From Clostridia bacterium (GTDB lineage: Bacteria > Bacillota > Clostridia > Christensenellales > Aristaeellaceae), in NCBI GenBank assembly GCA_017473345.1, contig JAFULL010000047.1, positions 1 through 62,486 of the forward strand: a stretch of DNA of 62,486 bases, read 5' to 3'. The notes beneath the pieces are model-generated. The model was not told the origin of the DNA. It was given only the letters and a program-made list of their open reading frames with translations, and ran no database searches. Of the stretch, positions 8,413 through 16,713 are shown one piece after another (within the stretch, counting starts at the first letter, position 1; every line of letters starts with the position of its first letter). Made by a program: the position numbers and the translations under genes.

Positions 8413-9195
8413 TTACCTTTTTCTGTGCACATCCAGTATATGGTGTGTTGCGCCGGCCATGTCGACCCGTTCACAGATGGAAAAATGGTACTGCAGGTAC
8501 AGCTCGTACAGTTCGTCGCTCATCTCTTCAATCTGTTGGCGCATGAAATTTGTTGCCATGTCCGTGCCGACGTAGTGCAGCCGCTGTGTATGAAAATGGT
8601 TCATCAGTTCCTCGATATCTTCACGGCGGTACAGCTGGAACAATTCCTGCGGGTCAGAACGCGCCTTGAATGTGACCGGGTCGACAAGGGCGCGATAGTG
8701 GGGCTCCATCAGCATGCCGCGGCCGAAGCAGTACTGTACCATGGTTGCGTCATTGTTGCAGTAGGCTGCAAACAATATACCGCCGGTTTTGGTAACGCGC
8801 AGCGCTTCGCTTAATGCCTGCAACTGTTCACTCTGGTTCATCAGGTGGTACATAGGCCCCAGCAGCAGGGTAATATCATACTGTTCATCCGCAAAAGCGG
8901 ACAGATCAACAGCATTTCCCTGGGTGATGGTGATGTTTTCGCCGGAGTGGGTATTTTGCTGGAACAGTGCGATATTATGTTCCAGCAGTTCTACTGCATC
9001 CACCTGATATCCCATGCGTGCCAGCGCATGGCTGTAGCGCCCTGTAGCTGCGCCAATTTCAAGAATGCGCATGCCGGGCCGCAGATAGCGCTGAATATAC
9101 CGCATGGTGGTCAGGTATTCCACCTGACCGTAACGGGTGAGCAGGCGGCCGTCTTCGTCGTAGTTTTCATAAAACTGTTTGAGTACTTCATACAT
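8413..9195 (-). CDS. Class I SAM-dependent methyltransferase
   Basis: 260 residues of Rossmann-like methyltransferase. Motif I is RILEIGAATGRYSHAL (residues about 43-58), motif II is VDAVELLEHNI, and the post-II strand is YDITLLLGPMYHL. Substrate is not predictable; it belongs to the general Methyltransf_25 type. Ribosome site AAAGGGTG. Transcription from the gene upstream must pass the strong hairpin at 9224-9267, so it may have its own weak promoter or depend on read-through. Confidence 0.86.
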   Translation of the reverse strand: MYEVLKQFYENYDEDGRLLTRYGQVEYLTTMRYIQRYLRPGMRILEIGAATGRYSHALARMGYQVDAVELLEHNIALFQQNTHSGENITITQGNAVDLSAFADEQYDITLLLGPMYHLMNQSEQLQALSEALRVTKTGGILFAAYCNNDATMVQYCFGRGMLMEPHYRALVDPVTFKARSDPQELFQLYRREDIEELMNHFHTQRLHYVGTDMATNFMRQQIEEMSDELYELYLQYHFSICERVDMAGATHHILDVHRKR

Positions 9196-9223
9196 TTTCT
9201 TTCACCCTTTCAGATAAAAAATA

Positions 9224-9267
9224 AAAAAAGCAGGTCCGCCAGCGTTCAGCCGGGGACCTGCTTTTTT
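9224..9267. terminator. Strong bidirectional terminator-like hairpin
   Basis: AAAAAAGCAGGTCC (9224-9237) pairs with GGACCTGCTTTTTT (9254-9267). It lies between the HAD/small-ORF genes and the methyltransferase, so it ends the proS transcript or attenuates read-through into the methyltransferase. Confidence 0.82.
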
Positions 9268-9291
9268 GCCGTTTGCTGACACCTTGTCAGC

Positions 9292-9372
9292 TTAAAGAAA
9301 GGTACGGCAAGCAAGGCCCCGCATCTGCCAAGGCCAGTACTGATACTGCTTGTTTGCATTCAGCTTGCGCAT
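9292..9372 (-). CDS. Candidate 26-residue small protein
   Basis: An ORF of 26 codons plus stop begins 18 nt after the HAD gene stop with a good AAAGGAGA site 7 nt before the ATG. The peptide starts MRKLNANKQYQYWPWQMRG and is rich in aromatic and basic residues. It is directly followed by the strong hairpin at 9224-9267, so it would be the last gene of the proS transcript, or a leader peptide for the methyltransferase. I know of no homologue; the ribosome site is the main evidence. Confidence 0.4.
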   Translation of the reverse strand: MRKLNANKQYQYWPWQMRGLACRTFL

Positions 9373-9390
9373 TGCCGTTTTCTCCTTTGC

Positions 9391-10032
9391 TTATTGTTCA
9401 AAAATCCAATCCGCTGCCTGTTCAAGCGTATCCACCACAGGCACGCCCGCTGTCAGCAGCGTTTCGCGGCTCTGATGGCCACGTGCCACCAGAATGCACT
9501 TCGCGCCAATGGCACGCGCCACGTCGGCATCATGCAGCGTATCGCCGATCATGCAGGTTTCTTCAGCAGCGATCCCGCAGTTTTGCAGGTATTGTCTGCC
9601 GATATCCTCCTTGCTGCCGGCGTAGATATCGCCCAGTCCCAGCACATCGTGAAAATGATGCTGAATGTTGAACTGTGCGATCTGTTCTACCAGCATGTCA
9701 CGCTTCGTAGCGGACAGCACCACCTGCCGCAGGCCCGATCGTGCAAAGCGCTGCAGCGTTTGCAGTGCATCTGCATGCAGCGGTACGTTTGCAAAGCCGC
9801 GCACATATTCCCCCATCCACGCGTGGGCGACCTCCACAAAATTGGCGTCAGTCACGCCCGCGCGTTCGTAATACAGGCGGATAGGAAAGGTGAACTGCTC
9901 GTGATAGTCTTCGATCTTTTCAATGGTGGGAAGCCCGAAGGCTGGGAAGGTACGGTTGCGCACGCTGATGCCGTAGGCAAGATCGTCCAAAAGCGTACCG
10001 TTCCAGTCCCACAGGATCTGATGCATCATCAT
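9391..10032 (-). CDS. HAD-superfamily phosphatase, phosphoglycolate phosphatase-like
   Basis: 213 residues. Catalytic motif I is ILWDWNGTLLDD (two aspartates flanking WNGT), motif II is VVLSATKRD, and motif IV is MIGDTLHDADVARAIGAK. The cap is the helical C1 type (residues about 18-85). Likely hydrolyses a small phosphorylated metabolite such as 2-phosphoglycolate; the exact substrate is open. Several start codons run together (TTG ATG ATG ATG); I place the start at the ATG that overlaps the proS stop by one base (TGATG, 10030-10034), implying coupled translation. Confidence 0.86.
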   Translation of the reverse strand: MMMHQILWDWNGTLLDDLAYGISVRNRTFPAFGLPTIEKIEDYHEQFTFPIRLYYERAGVTDANFVEVAHAWMGEYVRGFANVPLHADALQTLQRFARSGLRQVVLSATKRDMLVEQIAQFNIQHHFHDVLGLGDIYAGSKEDIGRQYLQNCGIAAEETCMIGDTLHDADVARAIGAKCILVARGHQSRETLLTAGVPVVDTLEQAADWIFEQ

Positions 10033-11483
10033 CAATAAGCCTTTGCGAAGTAGATGACCTTGTCGGCCTTCTTACCGCAGCACACGCAGGTGTCGCCGCA
10101 CTTGTGGGCTTCCTGATCGAAGGGCATGTTGCGGGAGGTGGCGTTGAACTTCTCCTTGATCATGTCCTCGCAGGCCTGATCGCCGCACCACATGGCCTTG
10201 GCGAAGCCGTTCTGCACCTGCTCGCCCAGCTCATCGATGTTGCTGACGGTCTTGGTGCGCTCGTCACGGAAGGCCTTGGCCTGGTTGTACAGCGTCTTCT
10301 GGATGCCAGCCAGCAGATCCTTGAGGGCGTCGGCCAGGCCTTCCAGGGGCAGGGTGACCTTTTCACACAGGTCGCGGCGGAAGACGGTCACAACGCCGTT
10401 TTCCAGATCGCGGGGGCCAACCTCAACACGTACGGGCACGCCTTTGAGCTCCCAGTCGTTGAACTTGAAGCCGGCGGAAACGGTGTCGCGGTCGTCCAGC
10501 TTCACGCGGATACCGGCGGCCTTGAGCTCGGCATTGAGCTTTTCGCAGGCTTCCAGCACGCCGGGCTTATGAGCAGCGATGGGCAGGATGACAGCCTGGA
10601 TGGGCGCAATGACGGGGGGCAGACGCAGGCCGCGCTCGTCGCCATGGGTCATGATGATGGCGCCGATCAGACGGGTGGAAACGCCCCAGCTGGTCTCATG
10701 CACATACTCCAGCTTGCCGGCCTTGCTCTGGAACTGGATGTTGTAGGCCTCGGCAAAGTTGGTGCCGAAGTTATGGCTGGTGCCGGCCTGCAGGGCCTTG
10801 CCATCCTGCATCATGGCTTCCATGGAATAGGTGGCGCGGGCGCCGGCGAACTTTTCCTTATCGGACTTGCGGCCAACATACACAGGCAGCGCCAGCACGT
10901 CCTCAGCTACTTCGCGGTAGAGCTCCAGCATGCTGAGGGTCTCTTCCTCGGCCTCTTCAGGGGTGGCGTGGATGGTATGGCCCTCCTGCCACAGGAATTC
11001 GCTGGTGCGCAGGAAGGGACGGGTGCTCTTTTCCCAGCGCATAACGCTGCACCACTGGTTGTACTTCATGGGCAGATCACGCCAGGTCTGCACCCAGCGG
11101 GAGTACATTTCGCAGAAAATGGTCTCGCTGGTGGGGCGCACAGCCAGACGCTCCTGCAGCTTTTCGGTGCCGCCGTGGGTGACCCACGCCACTTCGGGCG
11201 CAAAGCCTTCCACATGCTCGGCCTCCTTAAGCAGCAGGCTTTCGGGAATCAACATGGGCATGGACACGTTTTCAACGCCCTGCTCCTTAAAGCGGCTGTC
11301 CATTTCCTGCTGAATACGCTCCCAGATGGCGTAGCCGTAGGGACGGATGGCCATGCAGCCGCGCACGGGCGTATAGTCGCACAGCTGGGTCTGGATGATC
11401 ACGTCAGTATACCACTGGGAAAAATCTTCGCTGCGGGGAGTAATAAACGCTGCGATGCTCTGCTTCTTTTCTTCCTTGGCCAT
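10032..11483 (-). CDS. proS: Prolyl-tRNA synthetase, short (archaeal/eukaryotic-like) type
   Basis: 483 residues. Charges tRNA-Pro with proline in the cytoplasm. The class II motifs are present: TSEFLWQEGHTIHATPEEAEEE around motif 2, RPTSETIFCEMYSRW, and TSWGVSTRLIGAIIMTHGDERGL for motif 3. The C-terminal zinc-binding domain carries CGDTCVCCGKKAD. Length and lack of the editing insertion fit the ProS type 3 enzymes common in Clostridia. Start MAKEEKKQS with AAAGGAGAGAACAACC upstream; longer frames run into the T-box leader and are rejected. Regulated by that T-box. Confidence 0.96.
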   Translation of the reverse strand: MAKEEKKQSIAAFITPRSEDFSQWYTDVIIQTQLCDYTPVRGCMAIRPYGYAIWERIQQEMDSRFKEQGVENVSMPMLIPESLLLKEAEHVEGFAPEVAWVTHGGTEKLQERLAVRPTSETIFCEMYSRWVQTWRDLPMKYNQWCSVMRWEKSTRPFLRTSEFLWQEGHTIHATPEEAEEETLSMLELYREVAEDVLALPVYVGRKSDKEKFAGARATYSMEAMMQDGKALQAGTSHNFGTNFAEAYNIQFQSKAGKLEYVHETSWGVSTRLIGAIIMTHGDERGLRLPPVIAPIQAVILPIAAHKPGVLEACEKLNAELKAAGIRVKLDDRDTVSAGFKFNDWELKGVPVRVEVGPRDLENGVVTVFRRDLCEKVTLPLEGLADALKDLLAGIQKTLYNQAKAFRDERTKTVSNIDELGEQVQNGFAKAMWCGDQACEDMIKEKFNATSRNMPFDQEAHKCGDTCVCCGKKADKVIYFAKAY

Positions 11484-11514
11484 GGTTGTTCTCTCCTTTT
11501 TGAACTGTTGATAT

Positions 11515-11781
11515 GAAAAAAGCCTCCGTTTCGCTCCCGGCCATGACTCTTTGTCATGCGCTGGGACGAAGGGAGCCTTCGCGGTACCACCCGGCTTAAA
11601 CGATGCTGCTTTGGGCAGACGTTTCACCTTTAGCGCCCTGTAACGCAGGCGACGCGTCGGGGATTGGCCGATCACAGACGAAAGCGGGATACAGCGGTTC
11701 AGCCGCCGGCCTTGCAGCCACGGGCCGGCTCTCTGAGGGCTGAGGAAAGCTGCGGTTCCTTCGCCGTTCCTGAAACGGAAC
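11515..11781 (-). promoter_or_regulatory. T-box leader of proS
   Basis: The antiterminator signature GGGTGGTACCGCG is present on the minus strand around 11579-11593, followed by a long terminator hairpin with a T run at 11515-11580. About 190 nt of stem I and following structure lie upstream. T-box leaders sense uncharged tRNA by codon-anticodon pairing; tRNA-Pro is inferred from the downstream gene because I did not assign the specifier codon with certainty. Confidence 0.93.
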
Positions 11782-11787
11782 GGGGTT

Positions 11788-11816
11788 ATTTTACCACAGT
11801 TTATCCGACTTTGCAA
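11788..11816 (-). promoter_or_regulatory. Promoter of proS
   Basis: TTGCAA (11811-11816), 17-bp spacer, TAAAAT (11788-11793) on the minus strand. Its -35 is only a few bases from the terminator of the coiled-coil gene. Confidence 0.78.
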
Positions 11817-11818
11817 CC

Positions 11819-11846
11819 AAAAAGCGCCCTGCCAAAGCAGGGCGCA
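11819..11846 (-). terminator. Terminator of the coiled-coil gene
   Basis: GCGCCCTGC tttg GCAGGGCGC then TTTTT on the minus strand, 19 nt after the stop codon. Confidence 0.85.
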
Positions 11847-11864
11847 GCAAAACTTTTTTGATTT

Positions 11865-12812
11865 TTACTCGGCGGCCGCGGAGGCAGCGGAGAGGGCTTC
11901 GACCTGAGCCTGCAGATCGGCGACCTGCTGTGCGCCGGCTTCGAGCGCGGCAGTGGCGTCTGCCAGCTGCTTTTCAACTTCGGCCTTGGCGGTTTCGATT
12001 TCAGCGGTCCTGGTTTCCGCAGCAGCCTTTGCAGTTTCAAGCTCGGCAACCTTGGCTTCAGCATCTGCCTTGGCGGTTTCCAGTTCGGCAGCTTTGGCTT
12101 CAGCTTCAGCCTTGGCGGTTTCTGTCTCGGCAACCTTACCTTCGATTTCAGCAACCTTGGCTTCCAGTTCAGCGACCTTCGTTTCAGCATCGGCCTTGGC
12201 GCTGTCCAGCGCGGCGGTGCTCACTTCCGCTTCGGCCCTGGCAGCTTCCAGCTCGGCGATCTTGGCTTCCGCTTCAGCCTTGCCGGTTTCCAGTTCAGCA
12301 ACTTTGGCTTCCACTTCAGCCTTGCCGGCTTCCAGCTCAGCAACTTTGTCTTCTGCTTCAGCCTTTGCAGCTTCCAGCTCGGCAACCTTGGTTTCCGCTT
12401 CAGCCTTGGCGGTTTCCAGTTCGGCAATCTTGGCTTCGTCTTCAGCCTTCACGGCTTCCAGTTCAGCAACCTTGGTTTCGCCCTCGGCCTTCGCGGCTTC
12501 CAGCTCGGCAATCTTTGCATCCGCTTCAGCCTGAGCAGCGGCAGCAGCCTCCAAATCGGCGACAGCAGTGGCGGCTTCAGCAGTTTTGGCTTCCAGCTCA
12601 GCAGCAGATGCAGTCAGCTTGCCTTCCACTTCGGCGACGTTTGCCTTGAGCGCATCCAGCTGAGCAGAGAGTTCAGCATTCATATCAAGTGCGGAGTTCT
12701 TGCCGCTGAATCCGACGATCGCAAGGATCACAGCGACAACCAATGCAATGCACACGGCAAAAAGGGGTGTTTTGTTCTGGGCAGGGGCAGCCGTGGGTTT
12801 GGATTCAGCCAT
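11865..12812 (-). CDS. Membrane-anchored Ala/Glu/Lys coiled-coil repeat protein
   Basis: 315 residues. One N-terminal membrane helix (LFAVCIALVVAVILAIVG, residues about 17-34) follows a short cytoplasmic head rich in Ala, Pro and Lys. The remainder, residues 45-310, is an almost uninterrupted coiled coil built from 14-residue units of the form KVAELETAKAEAEA (two heptads), visible in the DNA as a degenerate 42-bp tandem repeat. Composition is dominated by A, E, K, V and L. No enzymatic domain. It might act as a rigid spacer or wall-spanning rod; function unknown. AGGAGG precedes the ATG. Repeat number may vary between strains. Confidence 0.8.
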   Translation of the reverse strand: MAESKPTAAPAQNKTPLFAVCIALVVAVILAIVGFSGKNSALDMNAELSAQLDALKANVAEVEGKLTASAAELEAKTAEAATAVADLEAAAAAQAEADAKIAELEAAKAEGETKVAELEAVKAEDEAKIAELETAKAEAETKVAELEAAKAEAEDKVAELEAGKAEVEAKVAELETGKAEAEAKIAELEAARAEAEVSTAALDSAKADAETKVAELEAKVAEIEGKVAETETAKAEAEAKAAELETAKADAEAKVAELETAKAAAETRTAEIETAKAEVEKQLADATAALEAGAQQVADLQAQVEALSAASAAAE

Positions 12813-12850
12813 GGATGAAGACCTCCTGTTCGATTTTGAGATTTTCCAGT

Positions 12851-12859
12851 ATTATACCA
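12851..12859 (-). promoter_or_regulatory. Extended -10 promoter of the coiled-coil gene
   Basis: TGG TATAAT on the minus strand (TATAAT at 12851-12856). No good -35 at the usual distance, so recognition probably depends on the TG motif. Confidence 0.5.
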
Positions 12860-12934
12860 CATTCAAGGAAGAAACGGAAGTGTTTCGCCCAGTTTCTACA
12901 AATTTTCTTTCTATTCTGTCAAAAACTGGCGCTC

Positions 12935-12963
12935 TTGACGAACAAACCGGTGAACGGTATAAT
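12935..12963 (+). promoter_or_regulatory. Promoter of the small membrane protein/secDF region
   Basis: TTGACG (12935-12940), 17-bp spacer, TATAAT (12958-12963). No terminator is seen between here and secF, so it could drive secD and secF as well. Confidence 0.8.
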
Positions 12964-13011
12964 ATATTTTACGCGTTTTCAAAACAGCATGCGAAAATGG
13001 AGGTGACAATC

Positions 13012-13356
13012 GTGCGCAAAGTATGGCTGACAGCGCTTTTGACAGGGCTGTTTTTGCTGATGCTGAGCGCGCTGGTCGTCACTCCGGCTGACGAGGCCGC
13101 GCCTGCAAGGCTGCTGCCCGCACCGGCCGATCAGCATGCAGTGCTTTTGCCCCTGCCTGCGCCGCAGGCGCCTTCGGCTGCCGACGCTCCGGCGCGCAGT
13201 CCCGAATGGAAGCTGGCGGTGTGTGCGGCTGCACTGGCAATTTGCTGCATGGCTGCATCTGCTGCGCCGCGCGACGCCAACGGCCACGTGCTGCGCAGCG
13301 TGCGCTATGAAAACAGCGTATATCAGCTGTTCAGGCCGGAGATGGCCGGCGGCTGA
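13012..13356 (+). CDS. Small membrane protein of unknown function upstream of secD
   Basis: 114 residues from a GTG start chosen because GGAGG (12999-13003) sits 8 nt upstream. An N-terminal membrane segment (VWLTALLTGLFLLMLSALVV), a Pro/Ala-rich middle (about residues 25-60), and a second hydrophobic stretch (LAVCAAALAICCMAASAA) are followed by a polar C-terminus. I recognise no family. It lies 61 nt before secD on the same strand and may be co-transcribed with it. Confidence 0.65.
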   Translation: MRKVWLTALLTGLFLLMLSALVVTPADEAAPARLLPAPADQHAVLLPLPAPQAPSAADAPARSPEWKLAVCAAALAICCMAASAAPRDANGHVLRSVRYENSVYQLFRPEMAGG

Positions 13357-13417
13357 CAAACGCCCCTTCCCGCATCAAACCCCACCAAATATCAAACGGA
13401 AGGATGGTTGACTCTAT

Positions 13418-14767
13418 ATGAAGAGCAACAAATATCGCGTGCGCAAAAAGCTTGACAAGCGCAGCGGCGCGATCGTCGCGCTGTGCGTGACGCTGGTACT
13501 CACCCTGGCCGTGGGCTTCCTGGGCCTCAACGGCACCTGGCTGGACAGCCGCGGCCTGTACAAGCTGCTGCCCTGGCTGCCCACCGCTGACGTGGAAAAC
13601 TGGCCGCAGGCCATCTCGCTGGGCCTTGACCTCAAGGGTGGCGTGTATGTGGAATACGAAGCCACCATGTCTGACGAACTGGAGGAAGCCGGCTACGACT
13701 TCGGCACCCTGCTGGACTCCACCATGGGCGTCATTTCGAAGCGTCTGACCGAAAAGGGCTACCCCGAAGCCACCGTCAGCCAGCTGGGCGGCAGCGGCAT
13801 CCGCGTGGAGATCCCCTCTGTGACCGATCCCGCCGCAGTGCTTGACCTGATCGGCTCCCCCGCGAAGCTTGAGTTCCTGGATCCCCAGGGCAACGTGTTC
13901 ATGGAAGGCCGTCACCTGCAGGCCGCCACTCCCACCGTGGACGAAAGCTATCAGCCCGCCATCAGCTTCACGCTGACCAGCGAGGGCGACAAGCTCTTTG
14001 GCGATATGACCGCGCAGTCCATCGGCCAGAATGTGACCATCCAGCTGGACGGTCAGGTGCTGATGAGCCCCACCGTCAACGAAGCCATCTACGGCGGCAA
14101 GGTGCTGGTGACCGGTAGCTTTACCGCTGATGAAGTGGAAAACATCTGCCTGCAGCTGCAGTCCGGCGCTCTGCCGCTTGACCTGCGCCAGGACAAGCTG
14201 GACACCATTTCCGCCACGCTGGGCGTGGACGCTCTGTCCACCAGCGTGACCGCTGCTGTCATCGGCATTCTGATCGTGATGCTGATCATGATCATCCGCT
14301 ACCGCATGGCCGGTATCGTGGCTGACTGGGCGCTGGTGATCTACATCATCCTGCTGTTCCTGTTCCTGGCTGTGGTGCCCGGCGTGCAGCTCACCCTGCC
14401 CGGCATCGCCGGTATCATCCTTGGCATCGGCATGGCGGTTGACGCCAACGTCGTGATCTTCGAGCGCGTGAAGGAAGAAGTGCGCGAAGGCCGTCCCATG
14501 ATCCACGCCGTGCGCATTGGCTTCAAAAACGCCATGAGCGCCGTTCTGGACGCCAACATCACCACCATCATCGCTGCTGTGGTGCTGCTGGTCTTCGGTA
14601 CGGGCAGTGTGCAGGGCTTTGCCACCACGTTGCTGCTTGGCGTGATCACCTCCATGATCAGCGCCATCGTGGTCACCCGTTTCCTGCTCACCCGCTTTGT
14701 GCGCGTGTGGCCCAACACCAAGCTGTATGTGGCGGTCAAGGCCGCCAACGAAGGGGAGGCGAAGTAA
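13418..14767 (+). CDS. secD: Protein translocase subunit SecD
   Basis: 449 residues. Part of the SecDF complex, which uses the proton motive force to pull preproteins across the membrane after SecA. N-terminal membrane helix at about 20-40; conserved SLGLDLKGGVYVEYEA; a large extracytoplasmic P1 domain shorter than in Gram-negatives; and five C-terminal helices with the motif LPGIAGIILGIGMAVDANVVIFERVKEE (D and R conserved). Its TAA overlaps the first ATG of secF (TAATG), so synthesis is coupled. Confidence 0.95.
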   Translation: MKSNKYRVRKKLDKRSGAIVALCVTLVLTLAVGFLGLNGTWLDSRGLYKLLPWLPTADVENWPQAISLGLDLKGGVYVEYEATMSDELEEAGYDFGTLLDSTMGVISKRLTEKGYPEATVSQLGGSGIRVEIPSVTDPAAVLDLIGSPAKLEFLDPQGNVFMEGRHLQAATPTVDESYQPAISFTLTSEGDKLFGDMTAQSIGQNVTIQLDGQVLMSPTVNEAIYGGKVLVTGSFTADEVENICLQLQSGALPLDLRQDKLDTISATLGVDALSTSVTAAVIGILIVMLIMIIRYRMAGIVADWALVIYIILLFLFLAVVPGVQLTLPGIAGIILGIGMAVDANVVIFERVKEEVREGRPMIHAVRIGFKNAMSAVLDANITTIIAAVVLLVFGTGSVQGFATTLLLGVITSMISAIVVTRFLLTRFVRVWPNTKLYVAVKAANEGEAK

Positions 14768-15678
14768 TGATGAAGATCCAGAATCGCTCCCGCATCTGCA
14801 TTTGCGTTTCCGCTGCCATCATGGTGCTTGCGCTGGTACTGTCCCTGTGCGGACTGGGCATCAACTACGGCATTGACTTTGCAGGCGGTCTGAACATTCA
14901 GTACAACATGGGCGCTGCCTTTGAGCAGGCCGATATCGAAGCAGCTCTGAAGGCTCAGGGCATCACCGAGTACACCGTGTCCACCTCCGGCGAAGCGGGT
15001 CACACCGTGCAGATCCGCGTGCCCCAGCTGGGCGGCGACGACGAGATCCAGACCCTGCAGAATGGTCTGGAGGCTGCTCTGATCGAAAAGTACCCCGCCA
15101 TGGATACCGCCACTGCCACCGCCAGCTACGTCGGCCCCGTTGCGGGCAAGGTGCTGGTGAAGAACGCCATTCTGAGCGTCGTGCTGGCCAGCGTGCTGAT
15201 GCTGATCTACATCGCCGTCCGTTTCGACTTCGCGTCCGGTCTGGCGGCTGTGATCGGCCTGGTGCATGACGTGCTGATCATGCTCAGCTTCATGGTGCTG
15301 CTGCGCAGCTTCATCCAGATGAACTCTTCCTTCATCGCTGCAATGCTGACCATCGTGGGTTACTCCATCAACAACACCATCGTCATCTTCGACCGCATCC
15401 GCGAGAACAACCGCAAGCCCGCCTATGCCGGCCTGAAGCGCGAAGAGATCGTGAACGTGTCCGTTCGTGAGAGTCTGGGCCGCACCATCAACACCACCCT
15501 GACCACGCTGGTGACCATCGTTGCCCTGTATGTTCTGGGTGTGGACGCCATCCGTGAGTTCAGTCTGCCCATCATCGTGGGTATTCTGGCCGGCGTGTAC
15601 AGCGCCAACATGATCAACGGCTATGTATGGGCCATGCTTGAGGAACTGCGCCTCAACCGCAAGGCGAAGAAGGCCTGA
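14767..15678 (+). CDS. secF: Protein translocase subunit SecF
   Basis: 303 residues (first of two adjacent ATGs; the second at 14770 is equally possible). Conserved elements are GINYGIDFAGGLNIQ, the helix pair around VGYSINNTIVIFDRIRENN, and REFSLPIIVGILAGVYSANMI. Six membrane helices. Pairs with SecD, whose stop it overlaps. Followed by a terminator. Confidence 0.95.
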   Translation: MMKIQNRSRICICVSAAIMVLALVLSLCGLGINYGIDFAGGLNIQYNMGAAFEQADIEAALKAQGITEYTVSTSGEAGHTVQIRVPQLGGDDEIQTLQNGLEAALIEKYPAMDTATATASYVGPVAGKVLVKNAILSVVLASVLMLIYIAVRFDFASGLAAVIGLVHDVLIMLSFMVLLRSFIQMNSSFIAAMLTIVGYSINNTIVIFDRIRENNRKPAYAGLKREEIVNVSVRESLGRTINTTLTTLVTIVALYVLGVDAIREFSLPIIVGILAGVYSANMINGYVWAMLEELRLNRKAKKA

Positions 15679-15695
15679 AAAATGTAATTTTCCCT

Positions 15696-15727
15696 GACCG
15701 GAGCGTGATGAGCGCTTCGGTCTTTTT
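15696..15727 (+). terminator. Terminator of secDF
   Basis: GACCGGAGCG tgatgag CGCTTCGGTC (G-U containing) then TTTTT. Confidence 0.82.
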
Positions 15728-15733
15728 GCAGAT

Positions 15734-15772
15734 AAAAACGCATCAGGCCATGACTGTCTGATGCGTTTTTTT
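15734..15772. terminator. Terminator of LytTR-DUF3021 unit
   Basis: AAAACGCATCAG pairs with CTGATGCGTTTT; T runs on both strands, so it works for the minus-strand DUF3021 gene and backs up the secDF terminator. Confidence 0.82.
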
Positions 15773-15780
15773 GACTTTTA

Positions 15781-16203
15781 TTACTGCGCCTGCATTTTGC
15801 TGTTGAGCCGGTTGATCTGCTTTTTGGTTGTCAGGTAAATGATGAGCCAGATGAGTGCAAAACCCGCGACAAAAATAACAGTAAACGCTGCGATTGGCCC
15901 CAGCTGGGATTTCAGCCAGCCATTCATGAGGTACACCAGCAAATAGTCCAGATACAGCACGCCGCCATGGATGAGGATCGCCATAGGCAGAGGCAGCTGT
16001 TCCACCTGATACACCACAGGGATTCCTGCAGCGATAAACGCCATCACCGCCGAAGAAAGGATACCCATGCACACCTCTTTGACCGTCAGCGTTTCAACCA
16101 CGCCGTTTGAGCCCAGACAGGCATAGATAATCGCCAAAATCACCGGGCCGCCCCATGCAGCCATCATACCGCGCCTGATAAACTCCACCACATGCTTTTT
16201 CAT
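15781..16203 (-). CDS. DUF3021 four-helix membrane protein
   Basis: 140 residues with four hydrophobic segments (GMMAAWGGPVILAIIYACLG, VCMGILSSAVMAFIAAGIPVVY, MAILIHGGVLYLDYLLVYLMNGW, IAAFTVIFVAGFALIWLIIYLTT). DUF3021 proteins are habitually encoded beside a stand-alone LytTR regulator and are thought to restrain or sense for it. Start MKKHVVEF is used because it overlaps the LytTR stop by 4 nt (ATGA). Confidence 0.87.
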   Translation of the reverse strand: MKKHVVEFIRRGMMAAWGGPVILAIIYACLGSNGVVETLTVKEVCMGILSSAVMAFIAAGIPVVYQVEQLPLPMAILIHGGVLYLDYLLVYLMNGWLKSQLGPIAAFTVIFVAGFALIWLIIYLTTKKQINRLNSKMQAQ

Positions 16204-16643
16204 TTTGCGTTGATCCTCCTTTTGATTTCTGCAAAACACCGTCTGGAAACGTACTCTTTTCTGCCGCAGCGAAACACCGCGTCCACCGCTCCGCTGAAGC
16301 CGGCGCTGAACCGCATCAAATGCTTTTCGTTGGCAAGGGCTGATTTATTGATGCGGATAAAACTGGGCGGCAGCCGTTCCTCCAGTTCATACAGGCGCAG
16401 CTTTAACCGATATTCGTGGCCCCTGTTATCCACCGCGAAGGTCTTTCCTTCCTGCACGCAGATGAGCTCAATTTCCGAAAACGTGAGCATGCGCATGTCA
16501 TCCTCGGTATATCCGGGCAGCTGATCGTCTCCCGTATAATTTCGTACCAGTTCTTCGATCTCATCGGTAAGGGCTGTGCGCCGGTGTACATTCGCCACCA
16601 CTGTTTCGCGGCATTTGGGATCAATGTTGAGTGTAAATTCCAT
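16200..16643 (-). CDS. LytTR-family transcriptional regulator (no receiver domain)
   Basis: 147 residues. A short N-terminal part (1-45) is followed by a LytTR DNA-binding domain: DDMRMLTFSEIELICVQEGKTFAV, YELEERLPPSFIRINKSALANEKHL, then YVSRRCFAEIKRRI. The FxRINKSxLVN segment is the LytTR hallmark. No phospho-receiver, so control probably comes through the partner DUF3021 protein. A direct-repeat LytTR site lies just upstream of its own -35, which points to positive autoregulation. Confidence 0.92.
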   Translation of the reverse strand: MEFTLNIDPKCRETVVANVHRRTALTDEIEELVRNYTGDDQLPGYTEDDMRMLTFSEIELICVQEGKTFAVDNRGHEYRLKLRLYELEERLPPSFIRINKSALANEKHLMRFSAGFSGAVDAVFRCGRKEYVSRRCFAEIKRRINAK

Positions 16644-16675
16644 GAGGCGTTCCTCCGTTTCTTCCTTGCATATGT

Positions 16676-16704
16676 ATCATATCACTTTGGGGCCCTTCTG
16701 TCAG
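16676..16704 (-). promoter_or_regulatory. Promoter of LytTR-DUF3021 unit
   Basis: CTGACA (16699-16704), 17-bp spacer, TATGAT (16676-16681) on the minus strand. The -35 ends 9 bp from the LytTR direct repeat, a spacing suited to activation. Confidence 0.72.
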
Positions 16705-16713
16705 GAAATTTCG

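Noticed and set aside
11484-11816. An extended N-terminus for prolyl-tRNA synthetase.
   Set aside because: The stretch is the T-box leader, with the GGGTGGTACCGCG signature and a terminator.
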